NCBI RefSeq assembly: GCF_900130045.1
Contig: NZ_FQXT01000002.1
Location: 682,001 to 746,000 of the forward strand
Origin: Leeuwenhoekiella palythoae
Lineage (GTDB): Bacteria; Bacteroidota; Bacteroidia; Flavobacteriales; Flavobacteriaceae
Length of the DNA: 64,000 bases
Direction of reading: 5' to 3'
The position numbers and the translations under genes were made by a program. Positions 8,270 through 17,762 of this stretch are shown here, one piece after another; position 1 is the stretch's first letter; each line of letters opens with the position of its first letter. The notes beneath the pieces are model-generated. The model did not search any database, had not been told where the DNA came from, and saw nothing but the letters and a program-made list of their open reading frames with translations.

Positions 8270-10531
8270 ATGCAAAAGATTTATAAAATAGCCAAAGTTG
8301 AATTGAATATACTCTTTTTCTCTCCAATTGCTTGGTTAGTACTCATCTTATTTATTCTTCAATGTGGACTTACTTTTGTCGATTTAATAGACGCTAGAGA
8401 GACCAGCCAGCAGCTAGGGTCTAATTTAAAGTCATTATCAGAGGATGTTTTTGGAGGAAATAAAGGGTTCTTTAGTTCAGTTCAAAATAAACTCTATTTA
8501 TATATTCCACTCTTGACTATGGGGTTAATTAGCAAGGAGCTCCAAAGTGGATCAATCAAACTCTTGTTCTCTTCTCCTGTGACCAGTAGGCAAATCATAT
8601 TAGGAAAGTTCTTGGCTATGGCTTTTTATGGCTTACTTCTAGTTGGTGTGCTACTATTAATAATAATTGCCGCAGCTTTTAGCATTGATAATCTTGATGT
8701 GCAATACTTATTAGGGGGTGTATTAGGCCTTTATCTGTTGCTTTGTGCTTATAGTAGTATAGGTCTGTTTATGTCAAGCCTTACTTCTTATCAGGTCGTT
8801 GCTGCCATAAGTACACTAGCTGTATTAGCTGCACTAAATTATGTTGGTACAATAGGGCAGAGTATAGATTTTGTTAGAGATATTACTTACTGGATATCTA
8901 TTGCAGGAAGAGCCGATAACTTTATAAATGGGTTAGTTAGCTCTAAAGACCTTATCTATTTTTTACTTATTATCGGGTTGTTCTTATCCTTGACCGTTAT
9001 GCGTTTTGATAAAGGTAGAAAGCAGACTTCGCAAGCAACTAAATTTTCCTCATATACAATATTAATTGTTGGTGTTTTAATTGTTGGTTATGTTAGTTCA
9101 TTGCCCCTTTTAGATGTGTATTATGATACAACCCGTTTCAAAAGGAAAACGTTAACAGATACTACTCTGCAACTTATTAATCGATTAGAAGAGCCTATAA
9201 CTTTAACTACATATGTTAATGTACTCAATGGATATGCACACATAGGGGCCCCTAAATACAGAATATTTGAATTTAATCAGTTTAGTAAGTTTACTCGTTT
9301 TATTCCTGAAATTGATATTTCCTATATTGCTTATTACGACTCCACCTATACTTCTCGTGATGCAACTATTGATTCTTTTGAAAAGGAGGCCAGAAAATCA
9401 GCAGTTGCCTACGGTTATGATTTTAATAAAGTTTTAAGCCCTCAAGAAATACGCTCTAGAGTAGATCTTAGAGATGAGAACAACTTCTTTGTTAGGAAGG
9501 TGGGGTATAAGGGTAAAACTACAAGTTTACGTATGTTCTACGATCAGATTGGTTATCCACAAGAACCTGAAATAGCAGCTGCGATAAAACGATTATTAGA
9601 AAATCCGGTGCGAGTAGGTTTTTTAAATGGGAATGGAGAACGCGATATTACTAGGGCTGCGGATAAATCCTATTATGAGTTAACTAGTGCTTTACAAAAT
9701 AGATCAGCATTAGTAAATCACGGTTTCGATATGGATATAATAGACTTGGATAAATCTTCCAAAGAATTGGATTCTCTAGATGTTCTTGTTATTGCTGATC
9801 CCTTAATACCTTACTCAGAAAATCAGATACTTCAAGTGAAAAAATTTTTGGATCGTGGCGGAAATGCTTTAATCGCGGGAGAACCAGGAAAAAACCAAAT
9901 GCTTGATCCATTCTTAAGGTACTTAGGAGTTGAGTTCGACGAGGGCATTTTACTGCAAGAGTCAGAGAAATTTGAGCCGGATTTAGTTCAGACTGAAGTA
10001 ACACAAGAATCTAAGTTGCTTGGAATTAATATGGAAGAAAAAGATGTAATAAGCTTCAGTGGAACCACAGGAATTAAAATTCTGTCAGATACAAATTTTG
10101 AGATCACATCTATTTTAAAACCTAAATATTCAAAAGTATGGCAAGAGAACTTGCCATTAGATATTAAGAGTGACTCTCTCAGTTATGAGGAGAATAAAAA
10201 AATAGAACCTCAACTTGCTGTGGCAATGAGTCGTCAATTAAACAAAAAAAGCCAACGAATTATAATTTCGGGAGATGCTGATTTTATGAGTAATGGAGAA
10301 ATACGTCGTTTTAATCTTACCAATAGAAATAGTGCATTTACAAAGCAGCTTTTTCGATGGTTGAGTAACGATAGGTTTCCTATTGATGTGACAAGAAAGG
10401 AAACAATTGACAATACAGTGACAATTAATCAAAAGGGGATACAATTTCTGCAACTGTTTTTTACGATTATCCTGCCTGTAGTTTTAGGTATTTGGGGGAT
10501 TGGGTTATTAATTAAAAGAAAAAGACAATAA
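8270..10531 (+). CDS. ABC permease fused to GldG-like domain (GldF-GldG fusion), copy 1
   Basis: A 753-residue inner-membrane protein. Residues 1-240 are an ABC-2 type permease with about six helices (SPIAWLVLILFILQ, LYIPLLTMGL, SGSIKLLFSSPVT), like GldF. A further helix lies near 255-280, and about 280-720 is a GldG-like periplasmic domain with the signatures YGYDFNKVLSPQEIR, GFLNGNGERDI and DVLVIADP. A last helix and the basic tail KRKRQ follow. In gliding bacteria GldF and GldG are separate proteins; here they are one chain, and a second copy follows at 11487. The ATPase starts 2 bases after this stop. Export or periplasmic assembly of a peptide or protein is plausible but not proven. Confidence 0.88.
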   Translation: MQKIYKIAKVELNILFFSPIAWLVLILFILQCGLTFVDLIDARETSQQLGSNLKSLSEDVFGGNKGFFSSVQNKLYLYIPLLTMGLISKELQSGSIKLLFSSPVTSRQIILGKFLAMAFYGLLLVGVLLLIIIAAAFSIDNLDVQYLLGGVLGLYLLLCAYSSIGLFMSSLTSYQVVAAISTLAVLAALNYVGTIGQSIDFVRDITYWISIAGRADNFINGLVSSKDLIYFLLIIGLFLSLTVMRFDKGRKQTSQATKFSSYTILIVGVLIVGYVSSLPLLDVYYDTTRFKRKTLTDTTLQLINRLEEPITLTTYVNVLNGYAHIGAPKYRIFEFNQFSKFTRFIPEIDISYIAYYDSTYTSRDATIDSFEKEARKSAVAYGYDFNKVLSPQEIRSRVDLRDENNFFVRKVGYKGKTTSLRMFYDQIGYPQEPEIAAAIKRLLENPVRVGFLNGNGERDITRAADKSYYELTSALQNRSALVNHGFDMDIIDLDKSSKELDSLDVLVIADPLIPYSENQILQVKKFLDRGGNALIAGEPGKNQMLDPFLRYLGVEFDEGILLQESEKFEPDLVQTEVTQESKLLGINMEEKDVISFSGTTGIKILSDTNFEITSILKPKYSKVWQENLPLDIKSDSLSYEENKKIEPQLAVAMSRQLNKKSQRIIISGDADFMSNGEIRRFNLTNRNSAFTKQLFRWLSNDRFPIDVTRKETIDNTVTINQKGIQFLQLFFTIILPVVLGIWGIGLLIKRKRQ

Positions 10532-10533
10532 AA

Positions 10534-11457
10534 ATGAATAAGGTAATAGCAAAGGTTGAAAACCTATCTCATAAGTACAGTAGAGACTGGGCAATTCGTG
10601 ATATAAATTTTGAGGTTTTTAATAGAGGGATTCTTGGTCTTTTAGGTTCAAATGGTGCCGGTAAATCTACTACTATGAATATTCTCTGTGGAGTAATTAA
10701 TCAAACAGAAGGCAATGCCTTTATCGACGGTATTAATATGCGGTCAAAGCCTGTTGAGGCAAAAAAGTTAATTGGTTTTTTGCCTCAAAAAGCACCACTG
10801 CACATAGAACTAACTGTAGATGAATATCTTACGCATTGTGCGCATCTGAGGTCTATACCTAAGGTCGAGATACCAGATGCATTAGAGCGAGCTAAAGCTA
10901 AATGTGGAATAAGTCATTTTAGTAAACGAGTGCTCCGAAATTTATCGGGGGGATATCAACAACGGGTAGGACTTGCTCAAGCAATTATTCATAACCCTAA
11001 ATTGGTAGTTCTCGACGAGCCTACTAATGGTCTTGATCCCAATCAAATACAGGAGGTTAGAAAATTGATTAAAGAAATTGCTGAAGATCGCGCTGTAATT
11101 TTATCTACCCATATTTTATCTGAAGTTCAAGCAACTTGTGATCATATTGTAATGATTGAACAAGGAACGATCGTTTTTTCAGATTCTATGTATGCCTTTA
11201 ATAATTATATAGCGCCAAACTCTCTTATTATGGAGGGGGAGGTCTTGCCTAGTAAAGAAGAGTTGCTAAATGTACCACATATTGAAAAAGTTGAAATTAT
11301 TAACTCCAATAAAATCCGTTTACGATTCTCGAATGCAGATCATATCACTCAGACCCTCATTCATAAAAGTGTTGAAAAAGGTTGGGATCTAAAAGAGATA
11401 TATTTAGAAAAAACAGATCTAGATGGAGTATTTGCTCAACTTTCAGGAAAGGCATAA
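10534..11457 (+). CDS. ABC transporter ATP-binding protein (GldA-like)
   Basis: A 307-residue ATPase. Walker A GSNGAGKST at 38-46, Q-loop LPQKAPLH near 83-90, signature LSGGYQQR at 137-144, Walker B LVVLDEPTNGLDP at 157-169 and switch histidine STH at 193 are all intact, so it should be active. The roughly 85-residue C-terminal extension is of the type found in ABC-2 and GldA ATPases. It sits between the two fusion permeases and is the only ATPase of the cluster, so it probably energises a permease heterodimer. The ATG is 2 bases after the preceding stop, implying translational coupling. Confidence 0.92.
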   Translation: MNKVIAKVENLSHKYSRDWAIRDINFEVFNRGILGLLGSNGAGKSTTMNILCGVINQTEGNAFIDGINMRSKPVEAKKLIGFLPQKAPLHIELTVDEYLTHCAHLRSIPKVEIPDALERAKAKCGISHFSKRVLRNLSGGYQQRVGLAQAIIHNPKLVVLDEPTNGLDPNQIQEVRKLIKEIAEDRAVILSTHILSEVQATCDHIVMIEQGTIVFSDSMYAFNNYIAPNSLIMEGEVLPSKEELLNVPHIEKVEIINSNKIRLRFSNADHITQTLIHKSVEKGWDLKEIYLEKTDLDGVFAQLSGKA

Positions 11458-11486
11458 GAACTTAGATATTACTTGAAAAGGAACTC

Positions 11487-13751
11487 ATGAAAAAGATTTT
11501 GAAAATAGCCCGATTAGAGTTAAGCATTATGTTTTATTCTCCTATCGCGTGGTTAGTATTAATATTATTTATTATCCAATCTGGAGTCATATATGCGGAA
11601 ATGCTTTATGATCAGGAAACACGACAACAATTAGGTAGGGCTTTACCAGTAATGACCAAGGCTCTATTTGCTGGAGAAGATGGTGTTTTGGCAAAAATAC
11701 AAGGCACTCTTTATCTTTACATCCCTATTTTGACTATGGGGCTGATGAGTAGAGAAACCAGTAGTGGTTCTATAAAATTACTATATTCTTCACCCGTAAC
11801 AGTAGTGCAGATAGCTTTGGGTAAATATCTTTCTATGGTCGGATATGCCTTTCTACTTTGTTTGGTTCTTGCAACATTTATTATAACGGCTTACTATTCG
11901 ATAACTGGTTTGGATATAGTTTTTGTTCTGGGAGGTATCTTAGGGGTATTCTTATTAATCTGTGCATATTCCGCAATTGGATTATTTATGTCAAGTCTTA
12001 CGAATTATCAGGTAGTCGCTGCCGTAAGTACTTTGGCTGTGTTGGCGGTTCTCAATTTTATTGGAGGCGTTGGGCAGCAGTATGATTTTGTTAGGGATCT
12101 AACCTATTGGTTTGCTATTTCTGGTAGGTCTGAGAATATGGTAAATGGTCTTATTATTAGTAAGGATATTATCTATTTTATTTTGGTGATTCTAATGTTC
12201 ATAAGCTTTACTATTTTAAAACTTAAGGATGAGAGAAATCTTAAAAAAGGTTTTGCAAAATGGAGCAGGTATGGTTTACTTATTCTAGTTGTTACTATTG
12301 TGGGATATTTATCTTCACGACCTGTTTTTACTTTTTACTTCGATTCAACGCGCTTTGATGATCGCACATTAACTGAAAGCTCTATTGAACTTATTGAGGA
12401 ACTAGAAGAACCTATAACAATTACAACATATGTGAATTTGGTACATTATAGTGCTAAACAAGGAAGTCCTTTGAACAGGATAAATGATTTACATCATTTT
12501 GATCAATACCGCAGATTCATTCCAGAGATGGAAATGCCCTATATTTCTTATTATGATACGCTTCCATACAAGACGGATACAACAAAGACTCTTTTGCAGA
12601 AAGCTAAAACAGCAGCTTCTGCTCATAAATTCAATTTCGATGAAGTTCTAAGTCCTAAGCAAATTAGATCAAAAATTGATTTGCTTCCAGAACAAAATAG
12701 ACTCGTAAGATTTATCTCTTATAAAGGAAAAACGACACCATTAAGGATGTTTGATGATTTATTAGTGTATCCAAATGAAAAAGAGATTTCAGTTGCGATT
12801 AAGAGGCTTTTGTATGGGCCTTCTGTTATAGGTTTTGCAGAATCCAATGGAGAGAGGGATATTACAAGTGTTGAAAGCGCTGACTATAAAATTTTTACAA
12901 ATGGGACAAATATTAGGGGTTCTATGGTGAATCAAGGGTTCAAGCCTAAGGCGATCAATCTTGAATCTGTAGCTGCAATTCCAGAAGATGTTGAAGCTCT
13001 GGTTGTTGCAGATCCAAGAGCTGCGTATAATGAGAAAGAATTAGATATACTACAAAACTATATTGCATCAGGGAGAAATATGCTCTTGGCTATCGAACCA
13101 AATTCACCTTATTTAAATTCTATATTAGATACTTTAGGTTTAGGAGTTAAGCCTGGTGTTCTTTTAGAAGAAAGTGAGGATTATGAAGCAGATTTAATTC
13201 AGGCGCAGTACACAAAAGAAGTCAGTGATATCGGAATCCGATTTCGAGACAATTTTATTGTGAGTATGCCAACTGCTTCGGGATTGATCATAAAGGATTC
13301 TACTGCGAGTTATCAAATAAAAACACTACTTAAAAGTAATCCCAATAGGGTATGGAGTGAAACAGAAGATTTTGATTTGGAAAAGGAACAAGTAACATTT
13401 AATCCGGAAAGAAATTCGAAAGTAGAGTTACCATTAGCAATAGCCATAACACGAAAGCAAAATGGCAATAATCAGAAAATAGTGATTGTCTCCGATGCCG
13501 ACTTTATGAGTAACGCAGAGATGGCACGTAATAATTTGAATACACGTAACTCTATTTTTACAATGGGCTTATTTAAATGGCTTAACGATGATAAATATCC
13601 CTTCTCAAGTTCTAGGCCAAGTGCTATAGATAAATCTATCAAAGTAAATCGTACAGGAATATTATGGATAAAGGGTGTTTATATGGGACTTTTTCCAGGA
13701 TTTATTGCTGTGATTGCACTTCTGTTATTAATTAAGCGTAAAAGAAATTAA
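11487..13751 (+). CDS. ABC permease fused to GldG-like domain (GldF-GldG fusion), copy 2
   Basis: A 754-residue paralogue of the protein at 8270, the same length within one residue and collinear throughout. Both share SPIAWLVLILFI, YQVVAA(I/V)STLAVLA, DFVRD(I/L)TYW, LEEPIT(L/I)TTYVN and NGERDIT. Copy 2 differs mostly in the periplasmic domain, so the pair most likely arose by tandem duplication and then diverged. Together with the shared ATPase it would form an asymmetric ABC-2 exporter-like complex. The gene starts 29 bases after the ATPase stop and is followed 4 bases later by the M16 peptidase, so all four are one operon. Confidence 0.88.
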   Translation: MKKILKIARLELSIMFYSPIAWLVLILFIIQSGVIYAEMLYDQETRQQLGRALPVMTKALFAGEDGVLAKIQGTLYLYIPILTMGLMSRETSSGSIKLLYSSPVTVVQIALGKYLSMVGYAFLLCLVLATFIITAYYSITGLDIVFVLGGILGVFLLICAYSAIGLFMSSLTNYQVVAAVSTLAVLAVLNFIGGVGQQYDFVRDLTYWFAISGRSENMVNGLIISKDIIYFILVILMFISFTILKLKDERNLKKGFAKWSRYGLLILVVTIVGYLSSRPVFTFYFDSTRFDDRTLTESSIELIEELEEPITITTYVNLVHYSAKQGSPLNRINDLHHFDQYRRFIPEMEMPYISYYDTLPYKTDTTKTLLQKAKTAASAHKFNFDEVLSPKQIRSKIDLLPEQNRLVRFISYKGKTTPLRMFDDLLVYPNEKEISVAIKRLLYGPSVIGFAESNGERDITSVESADYKIFTNGTNIRGSMVNQGFKPKAINLESVAAIPEDVEALVVADPRAAYNEKELDILQNYIASGRNMLLAIEPNSPYLNSILDTLGLGVKPGVLLEESEDYEADLIQAQYTKEVSDIGIRFRDNFIVSMPTASGLIIKDSTASYQIKTLLKSNPNRVWSETEDFDLEKEQVTFNPERNSKVELPLAIAITRKQNGNNQKIVIVSDADFMSNAEMARNNLNTRNSIFTMGLFKWLNDDKYPFSSSRPSAIDKSIKVNRTGILWIKGVYMGLFPGFIAVIALLLLIKRKRN

Positions 13752-13755
13752 AAAA

Positions 13756-16578
13756 ATGAAAAATATTATCCTTAAGGCCTTATTTCTTATCTTGAGTTTG
13801 CCGAATGTTTTAGAGGCTCAAGAAACTAATAATGAGAAAACTTTGCCGTTGGATCAGGAGGTTCTAATGGATAGTCTTGATAATGGTCTAACATACTACA
13901 TTAAAGAAAATGATGAGCCAAATAATAGAGCTTATTTATACCTTGTCTTAAAAGCTGGATCTCTTCAGGAGACCGATGAACAATCAGGGCTAGCACATTT
14001 TACTGAGCATATGGCCTTTAATGGTACAGAACATTTTCCTAAAAATGAGCTTATTGATTATTTACAAAGTGCAGGTGTCCGTTTTGGAGCAGATCTCAAT
14101 GCACATACCGGTTTTGATCAAACGGTTTATAAATTACCCTTACCAACTGATGATAATATATTATTAGAGTCCGGATTTAAGATTCTTTCGGATTGGTCAA
14201 GCAAAATGTTATTAAATGAGGAAGATATAGAAAGTGAGCGCGGAATTATTATAGAAGAGGAGCGCCAACGTGGGAAGAATGTAAATGAACGCTTAAGTAA
14301 ACAGTTATTACCGGTTCTTTTAGAAGATTCACGATTTCTAGAACGTATTCCTATTGGAAAAATAGAAAATATCAAAAATTTTAAAACGAGTCAATTAAGG
14401 GATTTTTATAACACTTGGTATCAGCCCTACCTTCAGGCTGTAGTAGTGGTTGGTGATATAGAAACAGATCAGGCTGAATCTTATATTAAAAAGTACTTTG
14501 GAGAAATACGTTCTAAAAACTTAAGGAATTACCCTAAGGATTATACTATTCCAAATAATCAGAATTCAAAGGTTAAAATAGTAACTGATCCAGAGTTTTC
14601 CTATAATGTTGTCTCAGTAGTATATAAACATCGTTCAAAACCATTAAAAACAGAGGCTGATTTTTTACAGGCGATAAAAAGGAGTGCTGTAAATGCTATG
14701 TTAGGAGCACGAATACGCGAAATTATACAAAAGGGGAATGCTCCATTTCTCAATGCTAGTATGAAATATGGAGGTTATCAAGGAGGAATTGGGGGGCTAG
14801 ATGCATTTAATATACAAGTGGTTGCTAAGGATGCATCTACTATAAAGAAAGCAGTGAAAGCGGTAATGCAAGAGTTGGAGCGAGCAGAACGATATGGATT
14901 CAATGTTACAGAATGGCAACGGGTGCGTGAAAATTTTTTAACCTCCATTAACAATACCTTCGCAGAAAAGGATAAAATTCCTTCTGAATCTTATGTAAAC
15001 ACCTATGTGAATCATTTTCTAAAGGATGAACCAATTTTAAGTATTGACTTTACACATTCTTTCTACAATGAAAAATTAAATGAAATATCGGTTGAGGATT
15101 TAAATTCGATTATAAAGGAATGGGTCTCTGACGAAAATCAGATTATTTTTTTGCAAGCTTCATCATCAGATGCAAATATTTTACCTGATGAAGAAACTCT
15201 AAAAGAATGGGTTAATGGAGAGTTTGAACAGTTAAACGCTTACACAGATGATGTAATTGAAGGGGCATTATTAGAACAGAAGCTTCCTCAAAGTTCTATC
15301 AGATCTGAAGAAACGTTAGATGCTATAGGTGCAAAGGAAATTATCTTAGAAAATGGGTTAAAAGTTATCTTAAAACCCACAGATTTTAAAAATGATCAGA
15401 TACTATTTACTGGTTTTAGCGCAGGAGGAACCTCTTTAGCAAATTCTGAATATCTTCCTGCAGCAAAAATTGCAGATAATATTATTCCTGCTTCAGGAAT
15501 ATCTAAGTTCAATGCCACCCAGGTTCAAAAGATGCTTGCTGGTAAAACAATAAGTATCCGACCATTTATAAGTACATACTCCGAAGGTATAAGCGGTGCT
15601 TCCAATCAAGAGGACATTGAACAAACGTTGGAACTCACTTATCTTTATTTGACACAGCCTAAATTTGATACTACGGTATTTGCAACCTTCAAGCAGAACT
15701 ATGAAGTTTCACTTAAAGCGAAAACAATAAACCCCATCGCGGTATTTCAAGATACAGTGACAAAAGTAATGCAAGGGGAGAGTTCTTGGGTTAAACCGTT
15801 AACTGTAAAAGAGTTAGATGAAGCGGACCATCAACAAGCTTTATCCTTTTTCAAGGACCGATTTGATGATGCGGGTGACTTTACCTTTGTTTTTGTAGGT
15901 AATTTTGATATTGAAAAAATAACACCGTTAATTCAAAAGTATTTAGGAGCTCTTCCTGATTCAGGAATTAAAGAATCATACAAGGATGTAGGGATTGGTG
16001 CTTTACAAGGTGAGGTAGAGAAAAAGCTTTATAAAGGATTAGAGGATAAGGCAACTGTAGTTTTAATCTATCATGATTTATTTAAGTATTCAGATTTGAA
16101 TATCAAGGCCCTTCAAGCAACTAAGATAATTTTAGAGGATAAAATTTTAAAAAGGCTAAGAGAGAAAGAGGCTGGAGTTTATAGCCCTTCTATAGGATTA
16201 AGCCTTAGCAGAATTCCTAAACCTTATTATTCTCTTTCGATTTCTTTTAGCTGTGCTTCCTCAAGAGCAGAAAGCTTAATTGCAGCAGCAAAAGAGGAAA
16301 TAGGAAAAATTATCAAATCGGGTGTGAGTTTAGAAGACCTAAATAAATTTAAGGCACAAGAACTAAGGCAACATGAACTAAACCTTAGGAATAATAATTT
16401 TTGGCTTAGTTATATTAAAAATAGTTATGATTATGATCTTGATTTAAATAGGTTGAAACAATATAAAAAACAGTTGAATTCATTGACTACTAGTGAGGCT
16501 AGTAAAAAACTAAAAGAATATTTGACTACAAAGAATCAAGCGACTTTAATCTTATACCCTGAAAATTTGGATGAATAA
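13756..16578 (+). CDS. Secreted M16 (insulinase/pitrilysin-like) zinc metallopeptidase
   Basis: A 940-residue peptidase with an N-terminal signal peptide (cleavage near VLEA-QE, residue 21). The inverted zinc motif HxxEH is intact (H81-F-T-E84-H85), and the third ligand is probably E161, 76 residues further on in ESERG. Two M16 halves are visible: the catalytic one at about 35-250 and a second, inactive-type half from about 520 (EIILENGLKVILKP onward). M16 enzymes enclose and cut peptides of roughly 10-70 residues rather than folded proteins. The start is 4 bases after the ABC permease stop, so the peptidase works with that transporter; the likely place is the periplasm. This is the strongest hint that the whole locus handles a peptide. 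Confidence 0.93.
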   Translation: MKNIILKALFLILSLPNVLEAQETNNEKTLPLDQEVLMDSLDNGLTYYIKENDEPNNRAYLYLVLKAGSLQETDEQSGLAHFTEHMAFNGTEHFPKNELIDYLQSAGVRFGADLNAHTGFDQTVYKLPLPTDDNILLESGFKILSDWSSKMLLNEEDIESERGIIIEEERQRGKNVNERLSKQLLPVLLEDSRFLERIPIGKIENIKNFKTSQLRDFYNTWYQPYLQAVVVVGDIETDQAESYIKKYFGEIRSKNLRNYPKDYTIPNNQNSKVKIVTDPEFSYNVVSVVYKHRSKPLKTEADFLQAIKRSAVNAMLGARIREIIQKGNAPFLNASMKYGGYQGGIGGLDAFNIQVVAKDASTIKKAVKAVMQELERAERYGFNVTEWQRVRENFLTSINNTFAEKDKIPSESYVNTYVNHFLKDEPILSIDFTHSFYNEKLNEISVEDLNSIIKEWVSDENQIIFLQASSSDANILPDEETLKEWVNGEFEQLNAYTDDVIEGALLEQKLPQSSIRSEETLDAIGAKEIILENGLKVILKPTDFKNDQILFTGFSAGGTSLANSEYLPAAKIADNIIPASGISKFNATQVQKMLAGKTISIRPFISTYSEGISGASNQEDIEQTLELTYLYLTQPKFDTTVFATFKQNYEVSLKAKTINPIAVFQDTVTKVMQGESSWVKPLTVKELDEADHQQALSFFKDRFDDAGDFTFVFVGNFDIEKITPLIQKYLGALPDSGIKESYKDVGIGALQGEVEKKLYKGLEDKATVVLIYHDLFKYSDLNIKALQATKIILEDKILKRLREKEAGVYSPSIGLSLSRIPKPYYSLSISFSCASSRAESLIAAAKEEIGKIIKSGVSLEDLNKFKAQELRQHELNLRNNNFWLSYIKNSYDYDLDLNRLKQYKKQLNSLTTSEASKKLKEYLTTKNQATLILYPENLDE

Positions 16579-16709
16579 TTGCCTATTGAAAATTGAAGAA
16601 TAAACAATTTTTTGTAAGATTCTTGAAATAGTTTATTAAACTTCAATCGAATGATTTCAGGCTCATTCATTCTTTATTTTAAAACTTCGAATTGTTGAAC
16701 AAGCGTAAA

Positions 16710-17762
16710 ATGGATCATTATACTCGTAAGAAGTTTTATGAATTAGTTTGGTCTAAGCCCTTAACCAAAATAACAGAGGAGCTGGAGATTGACTACCATA
16801 CAATAGTAGCGCTTTGTAAAAAACACGATATACCTCGACCCCCATCTAATTATTGGTTGAAATTAAAATTTGGCAAACAAGCAGCTCAGCCAGAATTGCC
16901 TAACCCTGATGATGAACGTATTATTTGGGGAGCTATTAATGAAGAACAAGATCCTTATTCCTGGATCTATTTAAGAGGAAAGGCTTTAGAAAAACACATA
17001 AAAAAAGAAATAGAAGAGGATCAAAGCTTAGATCTAAATGTGTCTCAAAGACTCAGTAAACCAGATAGGTTGGTCGAAGACTATTTGAGGATAACAGAAG
17101 AGCGAAAAAAGGCACGTAAGCGAGGTCAATACCTGAGCAGTTATGACAATCCTACAATTTCTATTAACACCTCCAAAGAACAAGAGGCTCGTGCACTGCG
17201 ATTTATAGATTACTTGATTAAAAATCTAAGATTGCGAGGACACCATTTCGAAATCCGGAACTACCACTATGAAATTTGTATTTACGGGGTGTCCTATCCG
17301 TTTAGTCTTCGTGAGGTTAATAAACGGGTTCCTAGAAGTGATGGTTGGGGATCTGATTATATACCTACAGGAAAACTTGCTTTAAAAATTGATAGCTGGA
17401 GCGGTAAAGAATGGCAAGACCAAAAGACCCTAACTCTAGAGCATAAAATTTCTGACATTATTGCTAGACTTGAATATTTAGCCAAGAAAGAACGTGCAGA
17501 GTCTATATATCGTGATGTAAAAAACCGAAGAAATAAAGTCGAATCAGAAAAGGCTGAAGCTTTAAAACGGAAAAGGATTGAAGAGGATCAAAAATTTGAA
17601 AAGCTTTTACAATTAGCGGATCAATGGAAACGTGTTGAAAATCTGAAGGAATTTATACTGGTGCTTGAAAATAATCGATTAGTTGATAGTGATAAAGAGC
17701 AAGTAATCCAATGGGCAAAAAACAGAATTGAGAAACTTGATTTTATTGGATCTATAGAATAG
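16710..17762 (+). CDS. Hypothetical protein with HTH-like N-terminus, mobile-element type
   Basis: A 350-residue basic protein. I chose the ATG at 16710 over an upstream in-frame TTG at 16692. The N-terminus YELVWSKPLTKITEEL, then ALCKKHDIPRPPSNYW, resembles a widespread uncharacterised family whose first 60 residues look like a helix-turn-helix and whose PRPPSxYW patch is very conserved. The middle (about 165-245) is mixed alpha/beta (FIDYLIKNLRLRGHHFEI) and the C-terminal 90 residues are a highly charged coiled coil (EKAEALKRKRIEEDQKFEKL). I recall relatives on integrative elements, which fits the bfmA relic next door. The function is unknown; DNA binding is a guess. Confidence 0.7.
   Translation: MDHYTRKKFYELVWSKPLTKITEELEIDYHTIVALCKKHDIPRPPSNYWLKLKFGKQAAQPELPNPDDERIIWGAINEEQDPYSWIYLRGKALEKHIKKEIEEDQSLDLNVSQRLSKPDRLVEDYLRITEERKKARKRGQYLSSYDNPTISINTSKEQEARALRFIDYLIKNLRLRGHHFEIRNYHYEICIYGVSYPFSLREVNKRVPRSDGWGSDYIPTGKLALKIDSWSGKEWQDQKTLTLEHKISDIIARLEYLAKKERAESIYRDVKNRRNKVESEKAEALKRKRIEEDQKFEKLLQLADQWKRVENLKEFILVLENNRLVDSDKEQVIQWAKNRIEKLDFIGSIE

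Noticed and set aside
8270-13751. Reading the ABC genes as the canonical gliding-motility GldA/GldF/GldG set
   Set aside because: Here GldF and GldG parts are fused, duplicated and in an operon with an M16 peptidase, unlike the motility genes.
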